Of a stretch of DNA of 64,000 nucleotides, positions 47,043-58,329 are shown one piece after another (the first letter of the stretch is position 1; the number at the start of each line of letters is the position of its first letter). A model generated the notes under the pieces. The model saw only the letters and a program-made list of their open reading frames with translations. It made no database searches and was not told the DNA's origin. Location of the stretch: positions 52,759-116,758 of the forward strand of contig NZ_VDYR01000003.1 of assembly GCF_006346325.1 (NCBI RefSeq), written 5' to 3'. Source of the stretch: Sphingomonas japonica (GTDB taxonomy: Bacteria > Pseudomonadota > Alphaproteobacteria > Sphingomonadales > Sphingomonadaceae). The position numbers were made by a program, and so were the translations under genes.

Positions 47043-49432
47043 CCGCGCAGCTCCGCCCCGACCTTCGCCGCTGCCGCCACCACCTTGTCGGCGATCGTCT
47101 TGATTTCCGCATCGGTGAAGCTCTTGTCGCCGGGCTGGAGCGTGACTTCGATCGCGAGGCTCTTGCGCCCTTCGGGCACGCCCTGGCCGGTGAACTGGTC
47201 GAACAGCCGCGCATCGACGATCGCCGCCTTGTCCGCGCCCCGAACCGCGCGCACCAGATCGCCCGCGGCGAGGTCCGCCGGGACCAGGAACGCGAAGTCG
47301 CGTGTCACCGCCTGCTGCGCGGGCGGCGTATAGGCCGCCCGCATGAATCCCGTCGCCCGCTTGGCAGGCAGCGCGTCGAGGAACAGCTCGACCGCCGCGA
47401 CGTCGCCGCCCAGGTCGAATGCGCCGAGCACGCCGGGATGTACCATGCCGAACCGCGCGAGCACCGTCTTCGGCCCCAGCCGCAGCGTGCCCGACCGGCC
47501 GGGGTGATAGGCGTCGCCGGCCCCATCGCTCTCTGGCCCCATCACCGCCAGATTGGCGACGGGTGCGCCCGCGGCCTCGAGCAGCGCCAGCGCCTCGGCC
47601 TTGGCATCATAGGCGTCGAACGCGCGCGCCTTGCCCGATCGCCAGCCGCGTGCCGCCGCCTCGCCCGCCAGGACCACGGTCAAGGTCGGCTTCTCGCCGT
47701 CGGCCAGATAGCGTCGGCCAACCTCGAACAGCCGGATCGTCGTCGCCCCGCGCCGCGCATTGCGCGCCGCCGCCATCAACAGGCCGGGGAGCAGCGACGG
47801 GCGCATCACCTTCATGTCCTCGCTGATCGGATTGGCCAGCGTCCACGCGCCGCCGCCGAACACAGCCGCTTGTTGCTCGCCGACGAAGCTCCACGTTATT
47901 GCCTCGTGCAGCCCGCGTGCCGCCGCGAACCGGCGCAGCTTGCGTTCGAGCTTCTGTTCGGGAGTCGCGGTTGGCTTCGCTACGCCTGCGATACGCGGAA
48001 GCGGCACCGGCGGCACCTTGTCGATGCCTTCGATGCGGATCACTTCCTCGACCAGATCGGGGCCGCCATCGACATCGCGGCGCCAACTCGGGGGCGTCAC
48101 CTGCCAGTCGTCCGACACGGCAAAGCCCAGGCTTTCGAGGATCGCCCTTTGCCGCTCTGGTGCCACGGCCAGCCCACCAAGCCGTTCGGCATGATCGGGA
48201 TCATAGGCGATGGTCCGGGCAGTATCAGGCGGTGATCCGGCGCGCGTCACGCCGCTGGCAGTACCGCCGCAATGCTCGGTAACCAGCCACGTCGCGATGG
48301 CGAGGCCGTCGCCCAGGAACGCCGGATCGACGCCGCGCTCGAACCGCGTGCGCGCGTCGCTGGTCAGCATCAGCTTCTGCCCCGTGCGCGCGATCGCTTC
48401 GGGCGTGAAATAGGCGCATTCGATGAGGACGTCGGTGGTCGCGTCGCTGACCCCTGAATCCTCGCCGCCCATGATGCCGCCGATGTCGTGAACCTGGGCG
48501 TCGTCGGCGATGACGGTCATGGTGTCGTCGAGCGTGTAGGTCTTGCCGTTGAGTGCCAGTACCTGTTCGCCTGCCCGAGCTTTGCGCGCGGTCAGCCCGC
48601 CCGACAGCCTGGCCTTGTCATAGACGTGGAGCGGACGCCCCAGGTCGATCATCACGAAATTGGTGATATCGACCAGCGCCGAAATCGGCTTCTGCCCGAT
48701 CGCCTTGAGGCTGCGTGCCATCCACGGCGGCGCGGCACCGTTGCGGACGCCGCGCACTTCCTGGCCGTAAAACGCCGGGCAGCCTTCCGGATCGTCGGTG
48801 CGCACGTCGGGGCTGGGGCCGACCGGAGCGACGGATTCCGCCGGCATGCGATAGACCTCGCGCAGCGGCTTGAGCGTGCCCATCCCCGCCGCCGCCAGGT
48901 CGCGCGCGATCCCGCGCACGCCCATGCAATCCTGCCGATTGGGAGTGATGCTGACGTCGATCACCGGGTCGTTGAGGCCGGCATAATCGGGATACGGCGT
49001 TCCCACCGGCGCATCGCCGGGCAGTTCGATGATGCCGTCATGCTCGTCGCCGATCTCCAGCTCGCGCACCGAACACATCATCCCGTTCGATTCGACGCCG
49101 CGGATGGCCGCGACCTTCAGGGTCATGTCGCTGCCGGGGACATAGGCTCCGGGCGGCCCGAACACGCCGATCAGTCCCGCGCGCGCGTTGGGCGCGCCGC
49201 ACACCACCTGTATCGGGCCGGAACCGGCATCGATCGACAGCACCTGCAGCTTGTCCGCCTGCGGATGCTTTTCGGCGCTCAGCACGCGGGCGACGGTAAA
49301 GGCGGCGAGCTTCTCGCCGGGATTGTCGACACCCTCAACCTCCAGCCCGATGCGCGTCAGCGCGGCCAGGATGTCGTTCAGCGAGGCTTCGGTTTCGAGA
49401 TGCTCCTTGAGCCAGCTCAGCGTGAACTTCAT
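47039..49432 (-). CDS. pheT: Phenylalanyl-tRNA synthetase beta subunit
   Basis: 797 residues. The N-terminal [14 protein letters not shown] starts the tRNA-binding (EMAP-like) domain, about 40-150, with CGAPNARAG. Then come the B3/B4 editing region ([22 protein letters not shown]), the B5 domain and the catalytic-like core. The C-terminal anticodon-binding FDX-ACB domain is at about 700-797 ([20 protein letters not shown]). It acts with PheS as an alpha2-beta2 enzyme. ATG 49432 overlaps the pheS stop by 4 nt. Upstream open frame lies over pheS and is ignored. Confidence 0.97.
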   Translation of the reverse strand: MKFTLSWLKEHLETEASLNDILAALTRIGLEVEGVDNPGEKLAAFTVARVLSAEKHPQADKLQVLSIDAGSGPIQVVCGAPNARAGLIGVFGPPGAYVPGSDMTLKVAAIRGVESNGMMCSVRELEIGDEHDGIIELPGDAPVGTPYPDYAGLNDPVIDVSITPNRQDCMGVRGIARDLAAAGMGTLKPLREVYRMPAESVAPVGPSPDVRTDDPEGCPAFYGQEVRGVRNGAAPPWMARSLKAIGQKPISALVDITNFVMIDLGRPLHVYDKARLSGGLTARKARAGEQVLALNGKTYTLDDTMTVIADDAQVHDIGGIMGGEDSGVSDATTDVLIECAYFTPEAIARTGQKLMLTSDARTRFERGVDPAFLGDGLAIATWLVTEHCGGTASGVTRAGSPPDTARTIAYDPDHAERLGGLAVAPERQRAILESLGFAVSDDWQVTPPSWRRDVDGGPDLVEEVIRIEGIDKVPPVPLPRIAGVAKPTATPEQKLERKLRRFAAARGLHEAITWSFVGEQQAAVFGGGAWTLANPISEDMKVMRPSLLPGLLMAAARNARRGATTIRLFEVGRRYLADGEKPTLTVVLAGEAAARGWRSGKARAFDAYDAKAEALALLEAAGAPVANLAVMGPESDGAGDAYHPGRSGTLRLGPKTVLARFGMVHPGVLGAFDLGGDVAAVELFLDALPAKRATGFMRAAYTPPAQQAVTRDFAFLVPADLAAGDLVRAVRGADKAAIVDARLFDQFTGQGVPEGRKSLAIEVTLQPGDKSFTDAEIKTIADKVVAAAAKVGAELRG

Positions 49433-50520
49433 GCGCCCACTCCCCCCGACAGCGTCGGCACGTCGAGGGCGCCGAACCCGTAATGCCTCAGCCAGCGCAG
49501 ATCGCCGTCGAAAAAGGCGCGCAGGTCGTCCATGCCGTATTTGAGCATCGCCAGCCGATCGACGCCGGTCCCGAATGCGAAACCCTGCCATTCTTCGGGA
49601 TCGAGCCCGCATGCGGCGATCACCTTGGGATGGACCATGCCGCTGCCCAGCACTTCCATCCAGCCGCCATCGGTGTCGTCGCCGCTGCCACCGATCACGC
49701 GCTTGCCGCCGCGCAGCGTGTAGCCGACATCGACTTCCGCCGAAGGCTCGGTGAACGGGAAATAGCTCGGCCGCAGCCGCAGGACGATGTCGTCGCGCTC
49801 GAAGAACGCCTTGAGGAACGTCTCCAGCGTCCATTTCAGATGCGCCAGCGTGATCCCCTTGTCGATCACCAGTCCTTCGATCTGATGGAACATCGGCGTG
49901 TGGGTGGCGTCGGAATCCGAGCGATAGACGCGGCCCGGGGCGATGATGCGGATAGGCGGCTTCTGCGCCATCATCGTGCGGATCTGGACGGGGGAGGTGT
50001 GGGTGCGCAGCACCATCGGCCGTTCATGCTGGCCCGCGAGATAGAAGGTATCGTGCATCGCCCGCGCGGGATGCGTCTCGGGAATGTTGAGCGCGGTGAA
50101 ATTGTGCCAGTCGTCCTCGATCTCGGGACCGGTCGCGACCGCGAAGCCCAGATCGGCGAAGATCTCGGCCAATTCGTCCATCACCTGGGAAACCGGATGC
50201 ACCGATCCCGGTGGGGTGAGGTCGACCGGCAGGGTCAGGTCGATCGTCTCGCTGGACAGGCGCGCGTCGAGCGCGGATTGCTCGAGCGCCTGCTTGCGCG
50301 CCGCGATCGCGTCGCTGACCGCCTCGCGCAATCCTTGGATGCGGGGCCCCTCGACCTGCCGCTCGTCGGGCGACATGCCGCCCAGCGTCTTGAGCAGCGC
50401 GGTGATCGCGCCTTGTTTGCCGAGCGCATGGACGCGCACCGCGTCGAGCGCGTCGAGCCCGGGCGCAGCATCGACAGCGGCGAGCAGATCGGTGCGAAGC
50501 TGGTCGAGATCGGTGGTCAT
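49429..50520 (-). CDS. pheS: Phenylalanyl-tRNA synthetase alpha subunit
   Basis: 363 residues. An N-terminal coiled coil binds tRNA. The class II core has motif 2 in [20 protein letters not shown] and motif 3 in [15 protein letters not shown] with the [18 protein letters not shown] tail. [12 protein letters not shown] is typical of PheS. It charges tRNA-Phe. It overlaps pheT by 4 nt and follows rplT after 113 bases that contain an attenuator-like hairpin. Confidence 0.97.
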   Translation of the reverse strand: MTTDLDQLRTDLLAAVDAAPGLDALDAVRVHALGKQGAITALLKTLGGMSPDERQVEGPRIQGLREAVSDAIAARKQALEQSALDARLSSETIDLTLPVDLTPPGSVHPVSQVMDELAEIFADLGFAVATGPEIEDDWHNFTALNIPETHPARAMHDTFYLAGQHERPMVLRTHTSPVQIRTMMAQKPPIRIIAPGRVYRSDSDATHTPMFHQIEGLVIDKGITLAHLKWTLETFLKAFFERDDIVLRLRPSYFPFTEPSAEVDVGYTLRGGKRVIGGSGDDTDGGWMEVLGSGMVHPKVIAACGLDPEEWQGFAFGTGVDRLAMLKYGMDDLRAFFDGDLRWLRHYGFGALDVPTLSGGVGA

Positions 50521-50579
50521 CGGGTTCCTTGGTTTACGCGTTCGCGCAGGGCTCTATCGCTCTGCGACGGATACGCAAA

Positions 50580-50607
50580 GGGCGCCGGTGGTTGCCCACC
50601 GACGCCC
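50580..50607 (-). terminator. Hairpin between rplT and pheS
   Basis: A 12-bp stem with one mismatch (50580-50591 paired with 50596-50607, TTGC loop) is followed on the minus strand by CTTTGCG. It could partly end rplT transcription or attenuate pheST, which is common in this operon elsewhere. No leader peptide with Phe codons was found. Confidence 0.5.
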
Positions 50608-50633
50608 CTGGACTTCGCTTGCGCGGTATCGCC

Positions 50634-50999
50634 TCAGGCGGCCTGGGGCAGCGCCGCCTTCGATTGCGCGATCAACGCGCTGAATGCTTCGCCTTCGTGC
50701 ATCGCGATGTCGGCCAGGACTTTCCGGTCGAGTTCGACGCCGGCGAGCTTCAGCCCGTGCATGAACTGCGAATAGGTCAGCCCTTCGGCGCGGACGCCGG
50801 CGTTGATGCGCTGGATCCACAGGCCGCGGAACGTACGCTTCTTAACCTTGCGGTCGCGATAGGCATACTGGCCGGCCTTTTCGACGGCCTGGCGCGCGAT
50901 GCGAATCGTGTTCTTGCGACGACCATAATAGCCCTTCGCCTGATCCAGAATCCGCTTGTGCTTCGCCTTGGTGGTTACACCACGCTTCACTCTTGCCAT
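50634..50999 (-). CDS. rplT: 50S ribosomal protein L20
   Basis: 121 residues, very basic, [20 protein letters not shown] onward. [20 protein letters not shown] and [20 protein letters not shown] are the L20 signatures. It is essential for early 50S assembly and in other bacteria represses its own operon by binding the mRNA leader. It follows rpmI by 12 bases. Confidence 0.98.
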   Translation of the reverse strand: MARVKRGVTTKAKHKRILDQAKGYYGRRKNTIRIARQAVEKAGQYAYRDRKVKKRTFRGLWIQRINAGVRAEGLTYSQFMHGLKLAGVELDRKVLADIAMHEGEAFSALIAQSKAALPQAA

Positions 51000-51011
51000 G
51001 TCTCGGGCTCC

Positions 51012-51215
51012 TTACTTCAGACCGTACGGCGCCCACAGGCGCACGTGACCGGCATCCGAATCGGAGAGCACCGACGTGCCGCGATTCTGGCGAATATACT
51101 TGGCGTTGTGCGAGATCAGGCGATGGCGCTTGCCGGCCACGCCGTGCTTGACCTTGCCGGTCGCGGTGAACTTGAACCGCTTCTTGACCCCGCTCTTGGT
51201 CTTCATCTTGGGCAT
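51012..51215 (-). CDS. rpmI: 50S ribosomal protein L35
   Basis: 67 residues, [20 protein letters not shown] onward with [16 protein letters not shown], the L35 signature. GGAGACG lies upstream of ATG 51215. infC, which usually precedes rpmI, is not present: the 128 bases upstream to the next gene show no coding sequence. Confidence 0.97.
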   Translation of the reverse strand: MPKMKTKSGVKKRFKFTATGKVKHGVAGKRHRLISHNAKYIRQNRGTSVLSDSDAGHVRLWAPYGLK

Positions 51216-51343
51216 TTTCGTCTCCTTGTCCGGAACGATCGCGAACGGCCATGGCAGCCCACACTGGCCAGGCAGTTCCTTACGAATGATCGTGGAAGAG
51301 CGCGCGACTATCGCACTGGTCCCGGAAATGCAAGCCGGGTCGG

Positions 51344-52024
51344 CTATTGCCCACGTTCGAGATGACGGCGCTGAACCTCCAGGTCGGAAGCCTGTCGCCG
51401 CTTGATCTCCTCGCGCAGCCGGTCGGCCTCCGCCCCGACGCGTTCAACCGTCGCCAGCGCCTCCTCCACCAGCAGGCGCCGCTCGGCCGGCGTCGCGTCG
51501 GCGGCGTGGGCAAGGCAGGTCTCGATATGCGCCGGGATGTGCTTGCGGATGCGGATCGCCAGGCCTTCGGTCTCCACGATCATGCCGCTGTCATCGGCGA
51601 CCTTCAGGAACCGCTCGCAGCTGGTCCGTGCCACGGCCACCCGGCTCGCCGCCCAGTCGCCTTCCCGCGCCAGCGCACTCCATGCGGCGTGGCGGCGGCG
51701 GTCTTCCGGAGGGAGCGCCGGCGCCGGCTGGATCGGCCTGGGCTGGTCGAGAGCGGAGGGACGTCTGCGGTCCAACCGCGCGAACAACGCGATCGTCAGT
51801 GCGAACAATGGTATCCACGATAGCAGCAGGATGCCGAAAAATTCGAACGGCCCGTGTCCCAAAGATAGTGCCAGCCCCAGCGATCCGATGCTGGCAATGC
51901 CGAATGCAGCGGCGGTACGCGCGAAAATGCGCGCGATCGCCACGCCGAACGTCAGCAACACCCCGAATACGAACGTCCAGATGAGAAAGCGCAAGCCGCG
52001 GGCCTCCTGTCCCGCGCTCAACAT
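51344..52024 (-). CDS. Hypothetical membrane protein with C-terminal coiled coil
   Basis: 226 residues. Two or three N-terminal hydrophobic helices ([57 protein letters not shown]) are followed by a Pro-rich stretch and a charged helical tail ending [20 protein letters not shown]. The tail begins with [20 protein letters not shown]. No family is recognised. ATG 52024 lies 21 bases after the MarR gene stop, so it is probably cotranscribed with it; a TTG at 52048 would overlap that gene by 4 nt. Confidence 0.7.
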   Translation of the reverse strand: MLSAGQEARGLRFLIWTFVFGVLLTFGVAIARIFARTAAAFGIASIGSLGLALSLGHGPFEFFGILLLSWIPLFALTIALFARLDRRRPSALDQPRPIQPAPALPPEDRRRHAAWSALAREGDWAASRVAVARTSCERFLKVADDSGMIVETEGLAIRIRKHIPAHIETCLAHAADATPAERRLLVEEALATVERVGAEADRLREEIKRRQASDLEVQRRHLERGQ

Positions 52025-52044
52025 CGTGCTGTCGGGCGCAAACC

Positions 52045-52497
52045 TCAAGCGCCGCCGCGCACTGCCTGCGTGGCCGCGTCGATCCGGCGCAGCATCGCGA
52101 CGAACGCGGCGATCTCATCCTGGCTGAACCCTTCGAAGATGCGGCGTTCAAGCTCGATCGCCTTGGGCGCGATCGCGCCGTACAGCGTCCGCCCGGCGTC
52201 GGTCAGTGCCAGCAGGTGCGAGCGTCTGTCATCGGGATTGGCGCGGCGCTCGAGCAGGCCCCGGTCGGCAAGCGCGATCGCCGCACGGCTGACTGTGACC
52301 TTGTCCATGCGCGTTCGCTGCCCGATCGCGGCCTGGCTGATCGCTTCCATCTCAGCGACGACCGCGACCAGCCGCCATTCGGGAATGGAAAGGCCGAACA
52401 ACGCCTCGTAGGCGCGCGCGATCGTGTCGCTCACCAGGTTCGACGTGAACGAAAGACGGAACGGGATGAACTCGTCGAGGATCAGCGCGTCGGCCAT
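52045..52497 (-). CDS. MarR-family transcriptional regulator
   Basis: 150 residues. The winged helix-turn-helix covers about 45-110: LSIPEWRLVAVVAEMEAISQ, then RMDKVTVSRAAIALADRGLL as recognition helix and ANPDDRRSHLLALTDAGRTL as the wing. ATG 52497 (MADALILDEF) is preferred over the in-frame upstream start. It is divergent from hppD, with a repeat-containing intergenic region between them, so it probably controls the tyrosine-catabolic genes and itself. The effector might be homogentisate or 4-hydroxyphenylpyruvate; this is inference. Confidence 0.92.
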   Translation of the reverse strand: MADALILDEFIPFRLSFTSNLVSDTIARAYEALFGLSIPEWRLVAVVAEMEAISQAAIGQRTRMDKVTVSRAAIALADRGLLERRANPDDRRSHLLALTDAGRTLYGAIAPKAIELERRIFEGFSQDEIAAFVAMLRRIDAATQAVRGGA

Positions 52498-52501
52498 ATC
52501 C

Positions 52502-52563
52502 ACTGGTAGCAATTGACACCAGTTGCGCAAATGCGGAAAAGATAGTCGCAATTGATACCAGTT
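52502..52563. promoter_or_regulatory. Operator-like repeats between marR-type gene and hppD
   Basis: Two direct copies of GCAATTGAYACCAGTT (52509-52524 and 52548-52563; Y is C or T) lie 39 bp apart. The first copy is part of a dyad ACTGGT-N10-ACCAGT (52502-52507, 52518-52523) around CAATTG. TTGACA within the first copy could be a -35 for hppD. Dyads of this size suit MarR dimers. Confidence 0.55.
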
Positions 52564-52577
52564 TAATGGAGCCTGCC

Positions 52578-53636
52578 ATGACCGACGTCGCCAACCCGCT
52601 GGGTCTCGACGGATTCGAGTTCTGCGAATTCACGTCGCCCGATGCCGATGCGCTGGCACAGCAGTTCGAGATGATGGGATTCGTCGTGTCGCACCGGCAT
52701 CCGGCCAAGCAGGTCGTCCGCTATGTACAGGGCAACATCACGCTGCTGCTGAACCGTGAGGGCGAGGGGCAAGCGGCGGATTTCCGTGCCGCGCATGGTC
52801 CGTCGGCCAGCGGCATGGCGTTTCGCGTCGCCGATCCCAAGGCCGCCTATGACCATGCCGTGGCGGAGGGCGCGACGCCGGTTGATGCCGCGCGCGGGAC
52901 GCTAGGTGCCGAATCGTTCGCGATCGAAGGGATCGGCGGGTCGTATCTCTATCTGGTCCAGGCCGGGGCCGATCTCTACGCCGACTGGGACGAGGTGCCG
53001 GGATGGCGCGAGGCCGCGGCCCGGGAAAATGTCGGGCTCAAGCTGCTCGACCATCTTACCCACAATGTCCGCCGCGGTGAGATGCGGACCTGGTCGGGCT
53101 TCTACGCCCGGCTGTTCGGGTTCGAGGAGCAGAAGTTCTTCGATATCAAGGGCAAGGCGACGGCGCTGTTCAGTCAGGCGATGATCGCGCCCGACAAGGC
53201 GATCCGCATTCCGCTGAACGAATCCCAGGACGACAACAGCCAGATCGAGGAATTCATCCGCGAATATGGCGGCGAGGGCATCCAGCACCTTGCGCTCACC
53301 ACCGACGACATCTTCGCCACGGTGGAAAAGCTGCGTGAGCGCGGCGTCAGACTTCAGGACACGATCGAGACCTATTACGAGCTGGTCGACAAGCGCGTGC
53401 CTGGGCATGGCGAGGATCTCGAACGGCTCAAGCGCAACCGTATTCTGATCGACGGAAATGTTGGTGACGAGGGTATCTTGCTCCAGATCTTCACCGAGAA
53501 CATGGTCGGCCCGATCTTCTTCGAGATCATCCAGCGCAAGGGCAATGAGGGGTTCGGCAACGGCAATTTTCAGGCGCTGTTCGAAAGCATCGAGCTGGAC
53601 CAGATCCGGCGGGGCGTGGTGAAGGTCGACGCGTGA
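52578..53636 (+). CDS. hppD: 4-hydroxyphenylpyruvate dioxygenase
   Basis: 352 residues, usual length. It converts 4-hydroxyphenylpyruvate to homogentisate using Fe(II) and O2. Iron ligands are His near 160 (LLDHLTHNVRRG), His near 236 (GIQHLALTTDD) and Glu near 315 (FFEIIQRKG). GFYARLFGFEEQKFFDIKGK and the C-terminal GNFQALFESIELDQ(I)RRG are family hallmarks. ATG 52578 has GGAG 6 bases upstream; ATG 52566 is also in frame. It leads hmgA by 21 bases. Confidence 0.97.
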   Translation: MTDVANPLGLDGFEFCEFTSPDADALAQQFEMMGFVVSHRHPAKQVVRYVQGNITLLLNREGEGQAADFRAAHGPSASGMAFRVADPKAAYDHAVAEGATPVDAARGTLGAESFAIEGIGGSYLYLVQAGADLYADWDEVPGWREAAARENVGLKLLDHLTHNVRRGEMRTWSGFYARLFGFEEQKFFDIKGKATALFSQAMIAPDKAIRIPLNESQDDNSQIEEFIREYGGEGIQHLALTTDDIFATVEKLRERGVRLQDTIETYYELVDKRVPGHGEDLERLKRNRILIDGNVGDEGILLQIFTENMVGPIFFEIIQRKGNEGFGNGNFQALFESIELDQIRRGVVKVDA

Positions 53637-53657
53637 TCATGGGCTGGGGGTGACGAC

Positions 53658-54935
53658 ATGACCGACTATCTTCCCGGCTTCGCCAACCACGTGTCTACCG
53701 AAGCGGTGCCGGGAGCCCTCCCGATCGGCCGCAATTCCCCGCAAAAGCCTGCGTTCGGGCTTTATGCCGAGCAGCTTTCCGGTACGGCGTTCACCGCGCC
53801 GCGCCACGAAAACCGGCGCTCGTGGCTCTACCGGATGCGTCCGACCGCCGAGCATCCGCCCTATGCGCGCTATCGGGGCGCCGCGCGGTTCGCGCCCGGC
53901 ACCAGCGACGAACCGCTCGCGCCAAACCGCTTGCGCTGGGATCCGATGCCGGATCTTAGCGAGCCGGTCGATTGGCTCGACAGTATGACGACGATGTTGG
54001 CCAATCGCGATCCCGCCGACCTCGAAGGCGTGGCGGTGCACCTTTATTCCGCCAACAAGGACATGGCCGACCGGGTGTTCGTCGATGCCGATGCCGAACT
54101 GCTGTTCGTGCCGCAGCACGGCCGGCTCGATATCCGGACCGAGCTCGGCCGGATCGATATCGCGCCGGGCCAAATCGCGCTGGTTCCGCGCGGCGTGAAG
54201 CTGCGCGTGCTGCTTCCCGACGGCACCGCGCGGGGCTATTGCATCGAGAACCACGGAAGCCTGTTCCGCCTCCCCGATCTCGGCCCGATCGGCGCCAATG
54301 GCCTTGCCAATCCGCGCGACTTCGAAACGCCGGTGGCATGGTTCGAGGATCGCGACGAACCCACCGAGGTGGTCCAGAAATTCATGGGATCGCTGTGGAC
54401 GATGATGCTCGATCACAGCCCGCTCGACGTCGTCGCATGGCACGGTAACCTCGGCCCCTGGCGCTACGATCTCGCCCGCTTCAATGCGGTGGGCACTGTG
54501 TCATTCGACCATCCCGACCCGTCGATCTTTACCGTCTTGACCTCGCCCAGCGACGTGCCGGGCCGCGCCAACGCCGATTTCGTCGTGTTTCCGCCGCGCT
54601 GGATGGTCGCCGAGGACACGTTCCGCCCGCCCTGGTTCCACCGCAACGTCATGTCGGAGGCGATGGGGCTGATCGGCGGCGCCTATGATGCCAAGGCGGA
54701 GGGGTTCGCGCCCGGCGGGCTGTCGCTCCACAACCTGATGGCGGGCCACGGCCCCGACCACGCATCGTGGCTGGCCGCCAGCGAGGCCGATCTGAAGCCG
54801 CACAAGATCGAGGGCGCGCTCGCGTTCATGGTCGAAAGCTGCTGGCCATACCGCCCGACCGAGCATGCGCTGGCCACATCGCAGCTCGACTACGATGCGG
54901 TATGGGCCGACTTCCCCAAGGCGCGGCTGCCCTGA
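53658..54935 (+). CDS. hmgA: Homogentisate 1,2-dioxygenase
   Basis: 425 residues. It opens the homogentisate ring to maleylacetoacetate using Fe(II). [20 protein letters not shown] at the N-terminus, [33 protein letters not shown] (iron His and Glu) and [15 protein letters not shown] (iron His) are visible. It acts directly after HppD. Maleylacetoacetate isomerase and fumarylacetoacetase are not in the window. Confidence 0.97.
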   Translation: MTDYLPGFANHVSTEAVPGALPIGRNSPQKPAFGLYAEQLSGTAFTAPRHENRRSWLYRMRPTAEHPPYARYRGAARFAPGTSDEPLAPNRLRWDPMPDLSEPVDWLDSMTTMLANRDPADLEGVAVHLYSANKDMADRVFVDADAELLFVPQHGRLDIRTELGRIDIAPGQIALVPRGVKLRVLLPDGTARGYCIENHGSLFRLPDLGPIGANGLANPRDFETPVAWFEDRDEPTEVVQKFMGSLWTMMLDHSPLDVVAWHGNLGPWRYDLARFNAVGTVSFDHPDPSIFTVLTSPSDVPGRANADFVVFPPRWMVAEDTFRPPWFHRNVMSEAMGLIGGAYDAKAEGFAPGGLSLHNLMAGHGPDHASWLAASEADLKPHKIEGALAFMVESCWPYRPTEHALATSQLDYDAVWADFPKARLP

Positions 54936-55002
54936 TCGCCGACTTTGCCCTTGCACCGCGTCGGTAGCGCTGGAAGGGAGAAACGAAACAAGGAGAGCGT
55001 GC

Positions 55003-56529
55003 TTGTCGTCGACGATCGAGGAACTGGAACGCCGCCGCGCGGCCGCGCGAGTGGGCGGCGGGCAGAAGCGTATCGATGCGCAGCATGCCAAGGGCAAGCT
55101 GACCGCACGCGAACGGCTCGACGTCCTGCTCGACCAGGGTTCGTTCGAGGAACTCGACATGTATGTCGAGCATAATTGCGTCGATTTCGGGATGGAGGAA
55201 CAGATCATCCCCGGCGACGGCGTCGTCACCGGATCGGGCACGATCAATGGCCGCCTCGTCTTCGTGTTCAGCCAGGACTTCACCGTGTTCGGCGGATCGC
55301 TGTCCGAACGCCACGCTGCCAAGATCTGCAAGATCATGGACATGGCGATGAAGGTCGGTGCCCCCGTCATCGGCCTCAACGACAGCGGCGGCGCGCGCAT
55401 CCAGGAGGGTGTCGCGTCGCTCGGCGGCTATGCCGAGGTGTTCCAGCGCAACGTGCTCGCGTCCGGCGTCGTCCCGCAGCTCAGCCTCATCATGGGGCCG
55501 TGTGCGGGCGGCGCGGTCTATTCTCCCGCGATGACCGACTTCATCTTCATGGTGAAGGATTCGTCGTACATGTTCGTCACCGGCCCGGATGTAGTGAAGA
55601 CCGTTACCAACGAGATCGTCACGCAGGAGGAACTGGGTGGAGCGGTGACGCATACCACGAAGTCGGGGGTCGCCGATCTGGCCCTGGACAATGATATCGA
55701 GGCGCTGCTCGCAGCCCGCGACTTCGTGGACTTCCTTCCCGCCTCGAACCGGGTGGACCCGCCGGTGCGACCGAGCGACGATGCGTGGGATCGCGTGGAG
55801 GACAGCCTAGACACGCTGATTCCGCCCAGTGCCAACCAGCCCTACGACATGCACGAACTGATCGCGAAGGTCGTCGACGAGGGCGATTTCTTCGAACTGC
55901 AACCCGCGCACGCCGGCAACATGCTGATCGGCTTTGGCCGGATCGAAGGGCGGACGGTCGGCATCGTCGCCAACCAGCCGATGGTGCTGGCCGGCGTACT
56001 CGACATCAACTCGTCGAAGAAAGCCGCGCGGTTCGTGCGCTTCTGCGACGCGTTTGACATTCCGATCGTCACCTTCGTCGACGTGCCGGGTTTCCTGCCC
56101 GGGGTAGGGCAGGAGCATTCGGGGATCATCAAGCACGGCGCAAAGCTGCTGTTCGCGTACGGCGAGGCGACCGTGCCCAAGATCACCGTCATCACGCGCA
56201 AGGCCTATGGCGGCGCATACGACGTGATGGCGTCGAAGCATCTGCGCGGCGACCTCAACTATGCCTGGCCGACCGCCGAGATCGCGGTGATGGGTGCCAA
56301 GGGCGCGACCGAGATCATCTTTCGCGGGAAGACGCCGGAGGAGATTGCCGAGCGCGCAGCCGAATATGAGGCACGCTTCGCCAATCCGTTCGTCGCGGCG
56401 AGCAAGGGCTTCATCGACGAGGTGATCCAGCCGCACTCTACCCGGCGGCGCGTGGCGCTGGGGCTACGGAAATTGCGCGGGAAGCAGTTGGAGAACCCGT
56501 GGAAGAAGCATGATAACATTCCGCTGTGA
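55003..56529 (+). CDS. pccB: Propionyl-CoA carboxylase beta subunit (carboxyltransferase)
   Basis: 508 residues, the usual size. The TTG start at 55003 is chosen because AGGAGA lies 7 bases upstream and [20 protein letters not shown] is the normal N-terminus; no ATG gives the full domain. Carboxyltransferase signatures are [54 protein letters not shown] and [15 protein letters not shown]. It moves CO2 from biotin to propionyl-CoA to give (S)-methylmalonyl-CoA, with PccA (61852-63894). Confidence 0.95.
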   Translation: MSSTIEELERRRAAARVGGGQKRIDAQHAKGKLTARERLDVLLDQGSFEELDMYVEHNCVDFGMEEQIIPGDGVVTGSGTINGRLVFVFSQDFTVFGGSLSERHAAKICKIMDMAMKVGAPVIGLNDSGGARIQEGVASLGGYAEVFQRNVLASGVVPQLSLIMGPCAGGAVYSPAMTDFIFMVKDSSYMFVTGPDVVKTVTNEIVTQEELGGAVTHTTKSGVADLALDNDIEALLAARDFVDFLPASNRVDPPVRPSDDAWDRVEDSLDTLIPPSANQPYDMHELIAKVVDEGDFFELQPAHAGNMLIGFGRIEGRTVGIVANQPMVLAGVLDINSSKKAARFVRFCDAFDIPIVTFVDVPGFLPGVGQEHSGIIKHGAKLLFAYGEATVPKITVITRKAYGGAYDVMASKHLRGDLNYAWPTAEIAVMGAKGATEIIFRGKTPEEIAERAAEYEARFANPFVAASKGFIDEVIQPHSTRRRVALGLRKLRGKQLENPWKKHDNIPL

Positions 56530-56692
56530 TGCGATCGTGGTTGCAGACCTGGAGTACACATTTGTCTCGGCGCTAGAGCCAGACGCCAGCGGGTTGGAGG
56601 TAGGTTTAGAAGGCAATTCGCCCTTCTCGATCGATGCTACTACGGACGGCCGGATCACGGTAACCTTCGCAGATATCGAAAACGCTATCTGA
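56510..56692 (+). CDS. Small acidic protein, 60 aa
   Basis: [20 protein letters not shown] starts a 60-residue acidic, beta-rich protein that ends [11 protein letters not shown] 56510 has GGAAGAAG upstream and overlaps the pccB end by 20 nt in another frame. Outside the overlap its codons are less GC-biased than those of the flanking genes. No family is recognised. Its place between pccB and the thiolase would tie it to the operon. Confidence 0.5.
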   Translation: MITFRCDAIVVADLEYTFVSALEPDASGLEVGLEGNSPFSIDATTDGRITVTFADIENAI

Positions 56693-56739
56693 CGACATCG
56701 CAGAAGATGATGACCGCGTCGAACGCTGAGGAACCCATA

Positions 56740-57924
56740 ATGACTACCGACCCCGTTCTCATCCTGTCCTACGCTCGCACCCCGATGGGCAGTTTCCAGG
56801 GCAGCCTGTCCGGCGCGAAGGCGACCGATCTCGGTGCCGCCGCCGTCCGCGCGGCGGTCGAGCGCGCCGGCGTGGCGGGCGAGGATGTCGCGCGCTGTTA
56901 TATGGGCTGCGTGCTTCCGGCCGGGCTGGGACAGGCGCCGGCGCGGCAGGCGGCGCGGCTGGGCGGACTGCCCGACCATGTCGAGGCGGTGACCGTCAAC
57001 AAGATGTGCGGATCCGGCATGATGGCGGCGATGATGGCTGCCGACGCGATCGCCGCCGGCTCGGCCGATATCGTCGTCGCGGGCGGCATGGAAAGCATGT
57101 CGAACGCGCCGTATCTGTTGCAGAAGCACCGTGCGGGCGCGCGGATCGGACACGACACCGCGTACGACCACATGATGCTCGACGGACTTGAGGATGCGTA
57201 CGAACCCGGCCGGGCGATGGGGACGTTCGCGGAGGACTCGGCACGCGACTATCAGTTCACACGGCAAGCTCAGGACGCCTATGCGATCGAATCGCTGACC
57301 CGCGCGCAGACCGCGCAGACATCGGGCTGGTTCGACCGCGAGATCACCGGCGTCGAGGTCAAAACGCGCAAGGGCACCGACACCGTGCTGCTCGACGAAC
57401 AGCCTGCCAAGGGCGACGTCGCCAAGATCCCGACGCTGCGCGCGGCGTTCGCCAAGGAAGGCACGATCACCGCCGCCAACGCCTCGTCGATCTCCGACGG
57501 CGCGGCGGCGCTGGTGCTGGCGCGCGCGGGCTTTGCCGATGCCAAGGGGCTGGCCCCGATCGCGCGGATCGTCGGCCATACCGCGCACGCCCGCGCGCCG
57601 AAGGATTTCACCACCGCCCCTGTCGGCGCGATCGAGAAGTTGCTCGCAAAGACCGGTTGGAGCGTCGACGACGTCGACCTGTTCGAGATCAACGAGGCGT
57701 TCGCGTGCGTGACGATGATCGCGATGCACGACCTCGATATCCCGCATGCCAAGGTCAACATCCACGGCGGAGCCACCGCGATGGGACACCCGATCGGCGC
57801 GTCGGGCGCGCGCATCCTCGCGACCTTGCTGTCCGCGCTGGAGCGGACCGGCGGCAAGCGTGGCGTCGCGTCGCTGTGCATCGGCGGCGGCGAGGCGACG
57901 GCGATGGCTGTGGAACTGGTGTGA
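56740..57924 (+). CDS. Acetyl-CoA acetyltransferase (thiolase)
   Basis: 394 residues, typical thiolase. The nucleophile Cys is near residue 90 in NKMCGSGM, the second catalytic pair His in GHPIGASGAR and Cys in SLCIGGGEATAM. NEAFA (EINEAFACV) is the fourth motif. It catalyses CoA-dependent cleavage or condensation of 3-ketoacyl-CoA. GAGGAA precedes ATG 56740; the in-frame ATG 33 bases earlier is less well placed. The stop overlaps the epimerase start (TGATG). Confidence 0.95.
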   Translation: MTTDPVLILSYARTPMGSFQGSLSGAKATDLGAAAVRAAVERAGVAGEDVARCYMGCVLPAGLGQAPARQAARLGGLPDHVEAVTVNKMCGSGMMAAMMAADAIAAGSADIVVAGGMESMSNAPYLLQKHRAGARIGHDTAYDHMMLDGLEDAYEPGRAMGTFAEDSARDYQFTRQAQDAYAIESLTRAQTAQTSGWFDREITGVEVKTRKGTDTVLLDEQPAKGDVAKIPTLRAAFAKEGTITAANASSISDGAAALVLARAGFADAKGLAPIARIVGHTAHARAPKDFTTAPVGAIEKLLAKTGWSVDDVDLFEINEAFACVTMIAMHDLDIPHAKVNIHGGATAMGHPIGASGARILATLLSALERTGGKRGVASLCIGGGEATAMAVELV

Positions 57925-58329
57925 TGCACCTTGGCCGCCTCAACCATGTCGGCGTTGCTACGCCATCGATAACCGATGCCATTCCCTATTGGCGCGACGT
58001 GATGGGCGCGACCGGCATCGGCGAGCCGTTCGACTTGCCCGCGCAGGGGGTGAAGGTGTGCTTTGTCGATACGCCGAACACGCAGATCGAACTGATCGAG
58101 CCGCTCGGCCCCGAATCGCCGATCGCCGCGTTCCTCCAAAAGAACCCGGCCGGTGGGCAGCATCATTTGTGCTACGAAGTACCCGACATTGCCGAGGCAA
58201 AGGCCTGGTTCGAGGAACAGGGCGCGCGCCTGCTGGGGGAGCCCCGCATCGGCGCGCACGGCACGCCGATCTTCTTCGTCCACCCGCGCGACATGGGCGG
58301 CGTGCTGACCGAGATCATGGAGAGCCCGC

